Below, piece after piece: positions 1-9,796 of a DNA stretch of 64,000 nucleotides. Both the position numbers and the translations under genes were made by a program. Under the pieces are notes generated by a model, which did no database searches, was not told the DNA's origin, and saw only the letters and a list, made by a program, of their open reading frames with translations. Every line of letters starts with the position of its first letter. Position 1 is the stretch's first letter. Origin of the DNA: Bactericera cockerelli (lineage: Eukaryota > Arthropoda > Insecta > Hemiptera > Triozidae); NCBI GenBank assembly GCA_024516035.1, contig CM044958.1:4110574-4174573 (forward strand), given 5' to 3'.

Positions 1-492
1 GTAGATTTGATTTTTGGCAATAAGTAAAAGTCGCACGGGGCCAGGTCGGGTGATTAAGGAGGTAGTTCCAACACTGGGATGTTGTACTTGGATAGGAACG
101 TCTTCACGGAGAAGGCACTGTGGGCTGGCGCATGGCACCATTATTGCGCAAACTTTTGTCATGTTGAAATTTTCGTGCAAAATTTGTCTCACACATTATC
201 TATTAATTTTAAGTGTATCAGCCATTAGTCCTAGAGTTAATTTACGGTCAGAACGAATCATAGCACCAATTTTTTCAATGTTTTCGTCAGTTTTCGAGGT
301 TTGGAGGCGACCAGGACGTGGATCGTCCTCAACATCTTCCTGACCACCTTGAAACCGTTTAAACCACTTATAAAGCGTTAATCTTTTCAAACATGACTCC
401 TGGTACACTGTCTTTAACAAAGAAAAAGTTTTACCAGAAAGTTTTACGTAAAATTCAATAATCACTCGTTGCTCAACGTTTGTATCAATCAT
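1..492 (-). pseudogene. mariner transposase relic, internally deleted
   Basis: Read on the minus strand, the first ~98 codons (492 down to 196) form a mariner-type N-terminal helix-turn-helix: FYVKLSGKTFSLLKTVYQE, then YKWFKRFQGGQEDVEDDPR and PGRLQTSKT. The family motif ETVRQIL-like/KVCA follows near 150-195. The sequence then jumps directly to the end of the catalytic domain (APAHSAFSV-like, then SPDLAPCDFYLLPKIK near 1-60), so most of the DD34D core is missing. Stops and frame changes break it, one of them just before SPDLAPCDF. It runs off the left edge of the window. It is a dead copy in the 3' flank or a downstream intron of DDRGK1. Confidence 0.85.
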
Positions 493-689
493 AATTCCGG
501 CAAAATTAAAAAAGGTGTCGTGCGCGTCGGGCTATTACAACAGAACTAATTACAGTACAGGCATGTGACAGCTATCAATCAAAACACAAGACTTGAAGGT
601 TTCTAAACATGTTCATCATATCTTCCTAGCATGGACAGCTTTTGCGTAGCGGCTCGCGTCTACGAACTTAATAGCCAAACCTCGTATCT

Positions 690-960
690 TTTTTTCTTTA
701 TTAAAAGGGTTGGGTGGAAGGGCAATAACTTTAGGTAGGACATTAACTTCATTCTCTTTTTTTTTTGTTCTTGTATCTTCGCTTAATCTTTTTGTTTTTC
801 TTTATAAGTTCATTGTATTTAACTGTATATATTTTATGTTCTACCTAATAAAGCTTACTATACGAGTAATGTATAAGTATAAGTATATTTTATTTAGAGT
901 GCATTACAATACAGGTGTTGGCTTTACAAAAGTTAGCCAGCACCCAATTACATAGTATAC
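690..960 (+). repeat. AT-rich 3'-UTR-like repeat (non-LTR type)
   Basis: This stretch begins with a GGGTTGGGTGGAAG-like motif, then GGACATTAACTTCATTCTC and a T-rich tail. Related copies lie at 49590-49745 and, more diverged, at 17245-17360 and 18345-18450. At 49590 a short reading frame includes VWKRLPQAITPPFRQD. The pattern fits the degenerate 3' end of a non-LTR retrotransposon, but the family is not identified. Confidence 0.4.
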
Positions 961-1012
961 ACTATTAAAAGTAATAATAATAATAATAATATTAAAAGAA
1001 CTCGGAACTTAC

Positions 1013-4000
1013 TTGTATGTGCGTGATGAACTTGTGCAGAAGATTTTTGGCATCTTCCTCGTTCACCAACTCATCAAATCCTTCTTCCTCCACACTGAAC
1101 CCCTCCTTCAGTTTCATGTACTCCTCCAGCTCCTGTCTTTCTCTCTCCTCTCTCATTCTCTTCTCCTCCTCCTGCCGTTTCCTCTCTGCCTCTTCCTCTC
1201 TCTGTTGCACTTTCTTCTGCTCCTCCTCCTCCTTCTCCTGCTGTTTTTTCTTTTCCGCCCGCTCTTGTTGCTCTTGCTGAAATAAATAAATGTGGTATTT
1301 TTTTTTTTTAGTACATTCTTTATTAATTCAAAATACAATTTGATATAACAATATAAAATATACATAAATATATACAAATGAAATGAAATGAGAAATATGA
1401 AAGTTATTATAGCCCTTTCAGCATAATGCTGGTGTTGGGCTATACAAACATGATGACAACAAAAAAATAAAAAAAAACCAATGGAATGATATTAATGAAA
1501 GTTATCAATGAAATGATTAGTGATTTATAAAATGAAACTATTGAGGAAAAATTAAATAAGAAATAAAATTAAATAAAGTATATAGGATATGTACAAGTAT
1601 AGTTATGGGGAAGATAATTATGTTAAGTAATGGGTAAAATAATTTTAATAGTCAGTTTTGATGTTTTAATAAATTCTTTTGTCTTGTATTTTAATATTAG
1701 TGGTTTGTCTTTGTATTGTTTTATATCTGTTGGTATAAGGTTGTATCGTCGGCTAGAAGGTAAAACTGACTAAGTGACAGTTGGTCATTTCTCGATTTTT
1801 CATTACTCTGGCCAGAAATTAACCTAACTATTGGCTAAAAAACAAGAGTTCGGTAATATTCAAACATATGCGCGGGAAAAAGCGAAAAAACAATTTTTAC
1901 CTGAAAGACTGGTGGAGATTTCAATGACCAAATGCAGATGGTCAGTTTTACCTTCCAGCCGACGGTATGTATACCTATGTGGTGAAGCACAAGGCCTCTT
2001 CACAATTATTGTGGGTGGCGCAGCATTACTAAGAGCCTTCTCTACTTTTCGAATTCTATTACATTAATTCCTTTTTACTCTGGTAATGCCGCCACTGGTC
2101 GTTACTCATACAAATAACTACTCATTTTTCCTCACGAGGTTGATGCTTTCTACCAGCTAACCCTCAGAATTAATTTAAAAAATACTCAAATAAATTTAAA
2201 AAAAATTCAAGCATTGGGTGGGATCCTATCCAGGAATCCATGTGCTAGATTGTTTACATTACAAGCCTAGCGCCGAAACCACATTTACTACCAATGCTTG
2301 GTCTTTTGCTCCTTTGGTTAATAAAAGTTTTTGCCGTATATTCTTTTGATGATATTGATTATTAACACAGTTGGTCTTTTATTTTCCTTTTTTTTTCATC
2401 ATCATAGGGTGGCGTCATCGTGGACGATGGGATACAGTGGAGGAATGACTCAAAACTTCTACCAATGTCTATACAAGGAGGCTAATAATTGACAAGGGCC
2501 CCCAGAACCAAGCCAATGCTGGTCTACTCCCTGTTTATAGTCACCCAGCCAGACCGCTGGTCTACTCCCTGTTTATAGTCCCCCAGCCAGACCGCTGGTC
2601 TACTCCCTGTTTCAAGTCCCCCAGCCAGACCGATGGTCTACTCCCTGTTTATAGTCTCCCAGCCAGACCGCTGGTCTACTCCCTGTTTATAGTCCTCCAG
2701 CCAGACCGCTGGTCTACTCCCTGTTTATAGTCCCCCAGCCAGACCGCTGGTCTACTCCCAGTTTAAAGTCCCCGAGCCAGACAGCCTTTTTTTTCTTGTA
2801 GTTTCACTCCTGGAGTAAATAAAAAGGTCTATTACAAAACAATTGTAATTAAAAATTAATATTGATATTTATTATTATTTTTTCTGTGTACATACTTCTA
2901 AGTTTTTTTAAATTATTGTTATTAATTCTTTGTTGATGATTGTTTTGTAAAAATAAATAAATTTATTTACCTCCCGCTGAGCTTTTTTGGCTGCTTTGGC
3001 TTCTAGTTTGGCCAACTTCTTGGTGCCCACTCTCTTGTCTCCTATATCCAGGCCTGGTTTGGTGGGGCCCTCGGTGTCTAGGTCTTGTTCTTCATCTTCT
3101 TCTCCTTCCCCTCCTGCTCCCGTGCCTGTCCTGTTTGTTCTGCCTAGGAAAAGATAATAATAATAATATCACTCTTTAGTGGAAGGTAACCACCAGGCAC
3201 GGTTGATGCTCAAAGCATTTTCTACTACCTATGTAACTCTCAGAGTTTTATTATTATGTATTCACATATTCGTATTTCGTATAAATAAGGAAAAATCAGG
3301 AAAAAAAAAAAAATTCGAATAAATAAGGAAAAATCCTAGCATTGAGTGGAATCCAAACCACAGTTCACGGATATATGAGCTAGATTGTTTACATTGAAAA
3401 TATAGTGCCATAACCAAATCAACTACAAGTGATTGGTAAGAGAAAGCTAGATGAGAGCATGATTAGCTCAATGGTAAGGTACTCACTAGTCTGATCTAAA
3501 ATCTAAGCAAGTCTGAGTTAATCAGTGTGGATAGTTTAACACTTTTTTTTTAGATGAGTGCTTTATAACCTTCTGTATTTCGTAGTCATAAAAAAGGAGC
3601 TACTGTAGGTGCTATAGATACGACAGCAGGAAAAGAAAAATCTCAGGGACTTTAGGAATTAGTACTGAGAATATTTTTAGCACCCTTTCCCCTATGGAAT
3701 GGGGGAGGAGAAATTGCACTTTTTCTTTATAAGCCATTAAACCCATGATGAATGGTTCTCTGTTTAAAGTTTTCACACACCTTCTGTGTGAAAAATCTAA
3801 AAATTTAGATCTTTTCAATGAAAATTCTGAAAATGAAAATCACAAACATTATTCTATTATTTTATTTTTGTATTTTGATACCTGTTCTTGCTGCTCTCAT
3901 TCTGGACCTTGCAGCATTGTTTCTGTTGGCAAGCAGTGCATTCATTCTCTGAGTTGTTCCTGGTAATGGAACATCCTCACTGAATCCTGGAATTCAGGGA

Positions 4001-4496
4001 AAATTTTAAATTTTAATATTAGCATATATGCAAATGTGTATTAAAATAATAATTGTAAATGTAGAAAAAAAAAAAAAAAAAAAAAAAAAAATACCAAACA
4101 TTTTGGAATGCAAATAAATTTATAATTTTAGATTATCATTATTATTTATTACAAGAGTAGTATTTTATTTTGGACAGAAGTTTATCTATTTCATAACAAA
4201 CTTTTGATAGTAATAAAAAAAAATGTTGCTCATTTTTCTATCATTGACCCTTTAATCATGTAGATATTATTTGCCCAATAATATTATGTTGTCATTTTTG
4301 TGGGATATTTTCACTATTTTAACCAAGTATGACTTAAAATACAAAACTTTGATAGATAAAATTCAACATCAATTGTCTGATGGAAACTACTTGCATACTT
4401 ACTAGTGCCTTGTTTCCTGAACACAAAGAACACAAGACCAATTACTGTAACTGCTGAGAAAACAGACAGATACAGATATAGGTCAAAGTCTTCCAT
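1013..4496 (-). CDS. DDRGK1: DDRGK domain-containing protein 1, 5' and middle exons (3' end off window)
   Basis: DDRGK1 (UFBP1) is an ER-membrane adaptor that recruits the UFM1 ligase complex (UFL1) and substrates for UFMylation and ER-phagy. Four coding exons are visible on the minus strand: 4403-4496, 3882-3986, 2971-3143 and 1013-1276, with consistent phases and GT-AG junctions. The N-terminus MEDFDLYLYLSVFSAVTVI is a short lumenal end plus signal anchor. Next come a basic/RNNAARSRMRAAR segment, an acidic stretch, KRVGTKKLAKLEAKAAKKA, then a long charged coiled coil (REEEAERKRQEEEKRMREE) leading into EEYMKLKEGFSVEEEGFDE and NLLHKFITHIQ, the start of the winged-helix/PCI region. The C-terminal part carrying the DDRGK signature should be at coordinates below 1 and is not seen. 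An upstream in-frame ATG at 4529 is possible; I prefer 4496 because it puts the anchor at the N-terminus. It is divergent from RpS3A. Confidence 0.92.
1277..2970. other. Repeat-filled intron of DDRGK1
   Basis: This intron holds AT-rich sequence (1300-1780), fragments of tRNA-type SINEs (about 2080-2290) and the 38-bp minisatellite element (about 2400-2790). I see no coding exon in it. Confidence 0.6.
2400..2790 (-). repeat. Element carrying a 38-bp minisatellite (about 7 units), copy 1
   Basis: The repeated motif GGTCTACTCCCTGTTTATAG starts at 2521, 2559, 2597, 2635, 2673, 2711 and 2749, so the unit is exactly 38 bp. Flanking non-repeated sequence (ATCATAGGGTGGCG, GTGGAGGAATGACTC, GACAAGGGCCCCCAGAA) is part of the element, because the same flank plus array recurs in inverted orientation at about 44220-44580. 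The whole unit, not just the tandem array, therefore looks mobile or duplicated. The strand assignment is arbitrary. Confidence 0.8.
3160..3430 (-). repeat. tRNA-headed SINE (type E), degenerate copy
   Basis: On the minus strand the head resembles a tRNA with a B box close to GGTTTGGATTCCAC. The tail GGTAGAAAATGCTTTGAGCAT, GGTGG-TACCTTCCACTAAAGAG and ATTATTATT is shared with copies at 25915-26140, 44583-44665 and 46680-46755. It lies in a DDRGK1 intron. Confidence 0.6.
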
Positions 4497-5221
4497 TTCT
4501 GACTCTCCTTTGATAAAAGCTAGCGCCAATCAACTCAGCTTGATCTCCAATTTTAGAGTGAGATATTTAATTTTTCTTTTTCTTCAGTCTAAATGAAGAT
4601 GAACTACAAATAATTTACTCTGAAAAGAAAAATAAGTACAAGATCAAGCATGACAGTTTTACATTTATATCGAGGAAAGCTCAAAAAATACACACTTTCA
4701 GAACATGGCTAGATTTTACCTTCAGAACATAGCTACATTTTACCTGATTCAGCTCTGGTCAACCAAAATTTGAATAATACAAAAAATTGATTTTTGGAAC
4801 TCTGGTTTGTTTACATTAAAGATATCGGTGTTTGTTTACATTTGGCATTTGAAATCATCCACTTCTTCCTCTTCTTATCAAACCAAACACCATGACCGAA
4901 TGAACGACCTGGTCAGGATTTTTTGGTCTGGTCATATAAAAAAATTAATTTCAGTGACCAGGTCAGCTTTGGTTTACTTTGTTCAAATAAAAAAAAAACC
5001 ACTTAATGTTGTCAAAACCTGAATTTTGAGGTTTTTTCAATCCTCTCTTTATGCAGGCTGAAGAAAGGTTGTGGACCTCTCTTCCCAGATGGGTAGCTTC
5101 AAAAAATAAATAAAAACATCAAGGCAATATCTTAATGCACAAGACCAAGGAAATTGGAGATTGCTGGCCATTATGATATTTTGTTTACATCAGTTCTCAT
5201 TTTGTCACTCAAGATAAGCAA

Positions 5222-5400
5222 TGTTCAGTAAGGTTAAGACTTGAAGGGGTCACCATTCAAATTAAAACCCTCATGATGCTGGCTATGCCTGGCCTAACTT
5301 GGGCTGTGTGTGAGGTTAATGTATCTTGGTAAGTTTAAGCAGATGGAGGGTAAAACCTGGCCCCAATCTTGATATGACCATTAAATGACAACCTACTTGT
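5222..5400 (+). repeat. 5S-rRNA-derived SINE, diverged copy
   Basis: The head AAGATAAGCAATGTTCAGTA, GGTTAAGACTTG and GGGGTCACCATTC follows the internal-promoter half of 5S rRNA. It is followed by the core motif CTTGGGCTGTGTGTGAGGTT and AGATGGAGGGTAAAACC. The best copy for comparison is at 21475-21728. Confidence 0.6.
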
Positions 5401-6040
5401 ATATGCTAATTTTGGGACAACAGGTTGTCTATGTTAATATGTTAAACAAAGTCAGCAATATACAAATAATTACTCTCATTTAGACAGCTGGAAATCAGAA
5501 TGGTGTATTCCAGAAATGTGAACTCACCTTTTTGACAGCTGAGATGCACTATTGCATTCATACATCATTGAAAATAATGTGTAGTGCAGACATATTCGAG
5601 AGGATCTTTCAAAGAAAATTGATTCCAAATTTACCTAGAAATTCTTGAAGAGGTCCAAAAATCTTATGTCTAGTTCTAGTATACCAAAGTTCCAATTTGG
5701 AGCAAATAAACTTCAACGTCTTCAACATCAACTTGAATTGGTAGTCAGTGTTATCAACATTATCATAACTGAGTGATTGTAATTATAATGATAGTGTATA
5801 ACGACTGTTATCAGTATCTGTTATCATTGTTTATGTCATATCAACAACAACAGCAACGAGTAATTAGGGTTAAAGAAAAACCCTTGAAAAGTTTATTCAC
5901 AACCATGAGCGCGTTTTTAGGGGGTTACAAAGAGAAATTAGACAACACTGGTTTTGCCAACGAGTATTTTTTACTCGTTGCTCGTCCTCGTTGTTAGTAA
6001 ACAAAAACATTAGTACTCTCTTGTCCACGGTCCACACCGT

Positions 6041-6053
6041 CCTTTCTTTTCTG
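6041..6053 (+). promoter_or_regulatory. Probable TOP tract at RpS3A transcription start
   Basis: A pyrimidine run (CCTTTCTTTTCTG) lies 23-35 bp before the RpS3A start codon, as expected for the 5' terminal oligopyrimidine tract of ribosomal-protein mRNAs. The start site itself is inferred. Confidence 0.5.
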
Positions 6054-6075
6054 TGCTAAACTCAATCAAGTTAGC

Positions 6076-9000
6076 ATGGCTGTCGGTAAAAATAAGGGAC
6101 TCGCCAAGAGTGGTAAAAAGGGAGTTAAAAAGAAGATGTAAGTACTTTTGACAGTTATTTCTAATAATTTAGTTCCTCATTGAACCACCCCAACATAAAT
6201 GTTGATGTATATACTCTGGTTGGTCCGGATAATTCAGGATAAAATTTGCAAGTCCCTTGCGTTGAGGCATAGATTCTGATAAGTAGCCAAATCAATGGTA
6301 GTCAATTATGTTATTTGGTCTCTGGTTGTATGGTTTCTGATATTTCTTGACAAGTTATACTTGTACTACTCAAGATCCTAAATACGACTTTTGATGTGTA
6401 TGCTCACCCCTTTCAATTGGATAGTATGAGTGGTTGTACATGAATATATATTATATTACATGTAAAATCAAAAATAATGGGTCGATCATCAAGATGATCT
6501 TGAACATGAAATATTGAGTTACCCACTATTGGAACCATTCTTGCTGCTATGAGGTGTAGTTATTATTATCTGATTTTAGTTATTATTATCCTAACAAGAT
6601 CTATTGTGACCATATTTCTCATGGTAGTCTAGATGGTTTCCCTTTCCAAAAAACTGACCTCTTATGTCCTACTTATAGGGTAATTTCATTTCAACTGGAC
6701 TGATACAACAGTTATCAGTGTTTTTGAAATTCAAACAACCATTTGAAAAGAATTATTCAGAGTTGTAGTACCAACTCCCCTTGATTTCTTAGTTTATCAC
6801 CTTTAATATTGGGATTTCATGGACTGAATTGTGTTTGTGTGTCCACAGTGTTGACCCTTTCACAAGAAAAGACTGGTATGATGTCAAGGCTCCATCAGCC
6901 ATGTTCACCAACAAGCAGGTTGGAAAGACTCTGGTCAACAGAACCCAAGGAACCAGTAAGTATAAATTTCTCATATCCATTTCTGTAGATTCACATGAGA
7001 TATCAAAATCTTCAGAAATAGAGGGGGTTTATCTGTTTTGTTGTTGTACAACATCATTGTCCATACAATAATTGGGGATATTGTGTTAGATTTCGGTATT
7101 TCAAAGAGAAGAGCAGTGTTTGGTCTTAATCTATTATGAGAGATTTTAAATTTAATCTTAAAAGAGGTATGTACTTTATATTTTTTTTTTTTTCTTATAA
7201 TATACTTTTGACCTTGTTTTACAGAAATTGCCTCAGAAGGGTTAAAACACCGAGTATTTGAAGTGTCATTGGCTGATCTTCAAAATGACCAAGATGCTGA
7301 ACGGTCATTCCGTAAGTTCCGTCTGATTGCTGAGGATGTTCAAGGACACAATGTGTTGACCAACTTTCATGGCATGGACTTAACCACTGACAAACTGAGA
7401 AGTATGGTCAAGAAATGGCAGACACTCATTGAAGCTAATGTTGATGTGAAAACTACTGACGGCTATTTGTTGAGATTATTCTGCATTGGTTTCACCCACA
7501 AAGATCAACTCTCTCAAAGAAAAACTTGTTATGCCCAACACAACCAGGTATGAAACTTTTTCAAAAAAAAAAACAAATGTATCAATGTTTCTTTTATTAA
7601 GATGATTCTTTTAGAACTCCATTTGATTCATATCTTTCAGATGGAATGATTTTGCCCTCTAAAATAATTCAAATCTGCCACTGTTGATGGAAGCAAAAAC
7701 ATAATATTGAATTTGTAATCAGCACCTCTAAAATGTTAGATTTGATATGTCACAACCCCCATCTAGGATGTATTTTAAAAGTGATGTTTTCAAATTAGCC
7801 AAGTGGGACTCCACAGAATAATGGAAAATTCAAGGCAGGAAGGTTCCATAATGATTTAGATATCAATAAATGGTCTAAATAAACCACTATCATTTAACTA
7901 GAATATAAACTTGCTCATGTATTTTTTTATATTTTTTTTTGATTTGCCATAGCTGCCAAATGTTGGTCAAAAGGCTGCTATTATTCAAGAATTCAACATT
8001 CTCTACTTATTTGAGGTCTCTAATATTCAAGTCTCAAGCTCTTACCATTCTTAACACCTTGACTGCCACAAATTTTTGTGTTGTTTATGTTCCACGCCAT
8101 AGTAGTATTAGAGATTGCTTCTGCTTTTTGATACACTAATTCCAAAAGCAAAAAGGATGTTGAGTGTATCGATAAAGATACACGAGGCAGTGAACAGTAA
8201 AATCATGGTGTATTGCTAGAGATACACCTGGCAGTGAACTTCAAAAACAGTGGTGTATTGTTAGAGATACACCTGGCAGTAAACACAGTACACCGTGTAT
8301 TGCTAGAGATACACGTGGCAGTCGAGGTGTTAAGATATACTTAGGTCCTAGGGATCCTTAAAGGTGTTTTGGCACTGAAAGCTGACTATCAATTTTTTTG
8401 GGTGTTTTCATTACTTTCCTTTCCATAAGATAAGGAAAGTAAAAATGTAATAGACCATGTGAATTGACCTTAACTGTTTTAATTTGTGCTTTCAGGTCAG
8501 ACAAATTAGAAAGAAGATGGTGCAAATCATTGTGAATGAAGTTGTCAAAAGTGATTTGAAGGAAGTTGTCAACAAACTTCTGCCTGACTCCATTGCAAAA
8601 GAAATTGAAAAGAAATGCCAAGGCATCTACCCTCTCCATGATGTTTTCATCCGCAAAGTAAGTTATTCTTGGCATAAGCTAGAGCAGTGCTAAAAAAGAA
8701 ACATGCTGCCATCTATGGGACATTAACAAAAATTGTAATAAATATTTGGTGTTAAATTTTGCTTTTAAAACCTTATATAATTTAATATGAGTTTTATCTC
8801 CATATTTAGAACAGAAAAAGAAATACAAGTCTGATTTTTGCCCTATAGGAGAACAGCACATTTATTATTTAACACAGATTTGTTCACTATACCATGCAGA
8901 TTATAATTCCCTTTCCAATGGTACCTTGAAAGTTTTCATGGCTACTCTATCATGTGCAGTTTCCTTTCTTAGATTTATACAGAATTGAATGTGACTAACT

Positions 9001-9232
9001 GAACTGAAAACATTTCTCAACATCTTTTTATCAAGATACCTACATTCATGGTTTGAACCTGTTCACTTTATTTTTTTTTCATCAGGTCAAAGTGTTGAAG
9101 AAACCCAGATTTGAACTCAGCAAACTGTTGGAATTGCACGGTGAAGGCAAGGGAGGAGCTACCATTGATGAGTCTGGTGAAACCGTCGACAGACCGGAAG
9201 GTTATGAACCACCTGTACAAGAAGCTGTCTAA
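6076..9232 (+). CDS. RpS3A: 40S ribosomal protein S3a (eS1)
   Basis: eS1 is a component of the small ribosomal subunit near the mRNA exit site. Five coding exons join without frame errors: 6076-6137, 6849-6955, 7225-7547, 8496-8657 and 9086-9232, total 801 nt and 266 aa, matching the family length (264-268). The protein begins [20 protein letters not shown] and continues with [96 protein letters not shown] and ends [13 protein letters not shown]. All are near-universal eS1 segments with an insect-like flavour. It is convergent with the minus-strand gene ending at 9797. Introns 1, 2 and 4 show no recognisable elements; intron 3 holds a TTAA-flanked MITE. Confidence 0.97.
8051..8333. mobile_element. 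piggyBac-type MITE in RpS3A intron 3
   Basis: The element is bounded by TTAA at 8051-8054 and 8330-8333. The left terminus CACCTTGACTGCCAC and the right terminus (reverse complement) CACCTCGACTGCCAC match at 14 of 15 positions. The interior is a series of near-identical short dyads: GTGTAT-(6-7 nt)-ATACAC followed by -GGCAGT, about four times between 8160 and 8325. TTAA target duplications and short TIRs beginning C-C/A are the hallmark of the piggyBac superfamily. There is no coding capacity. Confidence 0.75.
8340..8450. repeat. Fragment of a GGAAAGT-bounded repeat family
   Basis: This fragment shares CCTTAAAGGTGTTTTGGCAC-like sequence and the terminal ATAAGGAAAGTAAAA motif with copies at 16553-17220 and 27400-27720. 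The family is not named. Confidence 0.4.
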
Positions 9233-9796
9233 GATGAGAGAGTTCTCTGACAACCTGAATGTAACCTTTTGTCATGCTGAGGTTCCTTGTGTCTCCTGTT
9301 ATCTACTATTATTATTTTTATATTAATAAAATCAAGAAATTGAATGTTTCTTAATGGTGAGAGCATGTACTCTGGTTTTGTTATTTGTTTAAGGAGTAGT
9401 AATGTTGAAAAACAGAAAACGAAACAAACATCATGTGCATAATTAACTAGTACCTACCAGAAAATAATAGTTCTTAAAGGCTAATGTTGGGATAGGTTGT
9501 CTCATTTATTTGACAATTAGGTCACAATGGCACTTTTAACAAAAGCTAGTGAAAATTATTACTGGCAAGTGTTACTTACCATAGAAATGCTTTTATGCAT
9601 GTTTTGGTATGCCACAAAGCTCACATCCCAGGTGTTAGAGAATTAAAATCACTGATCTCATGGGCATGGAAATTACTTACTGGACATGACACTGTCATGG
9701 CATGGATGTGTAAAATTGATAGTGAGTGTTAATGCAAGAAACGGTCTTGGATGTAGAAAGAGCATTTATTGAAACACTCCTACAGACTATTTTTAT
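9233..9796. other. Convergent intergenic spacer
   Basis: This holds the RpS3A 3' UTR with an AATAAA signal at 9325-9330 and, on the other strand, an AATAAA signal (9765-9770) for the 870-aa gene. Nothing else is recognised. Confidence 0.7.

Larger units (their letters stand above)
4497..6075. other. Divergent intergenic region DDRGK1-RpS3A
   Basis: About 1.6 kb separates the two start codons, which face away from each other, so it must hold both promoters. It also contains a diverged 5S-derived SINE (5222-5400). No additional convincing gene is seen. Confidence 0.6.

Noticed and set aside
1013..1285. Plus-strand Leu/Phe/Ser-rich open frames
   Set aside because: These are the complement of the DDRGK1 coiled-coil exon; GA-rich coding on one strand gives open CT-rich frames on the other.
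5773..5997. Open frame upstream of RpS3A with a Gln run
   Set aside because: It lies in the promoter region, has no recognisable domain, and low-complexity sequence explains it.
6490..6575. Possible box C/D snoRNA in RpS3A intron 1 (AAGATGATC ... CTGA)
   Set aside because: The C box is imperfect (GATGATC), no terminal stem is seen and no target guide was found.
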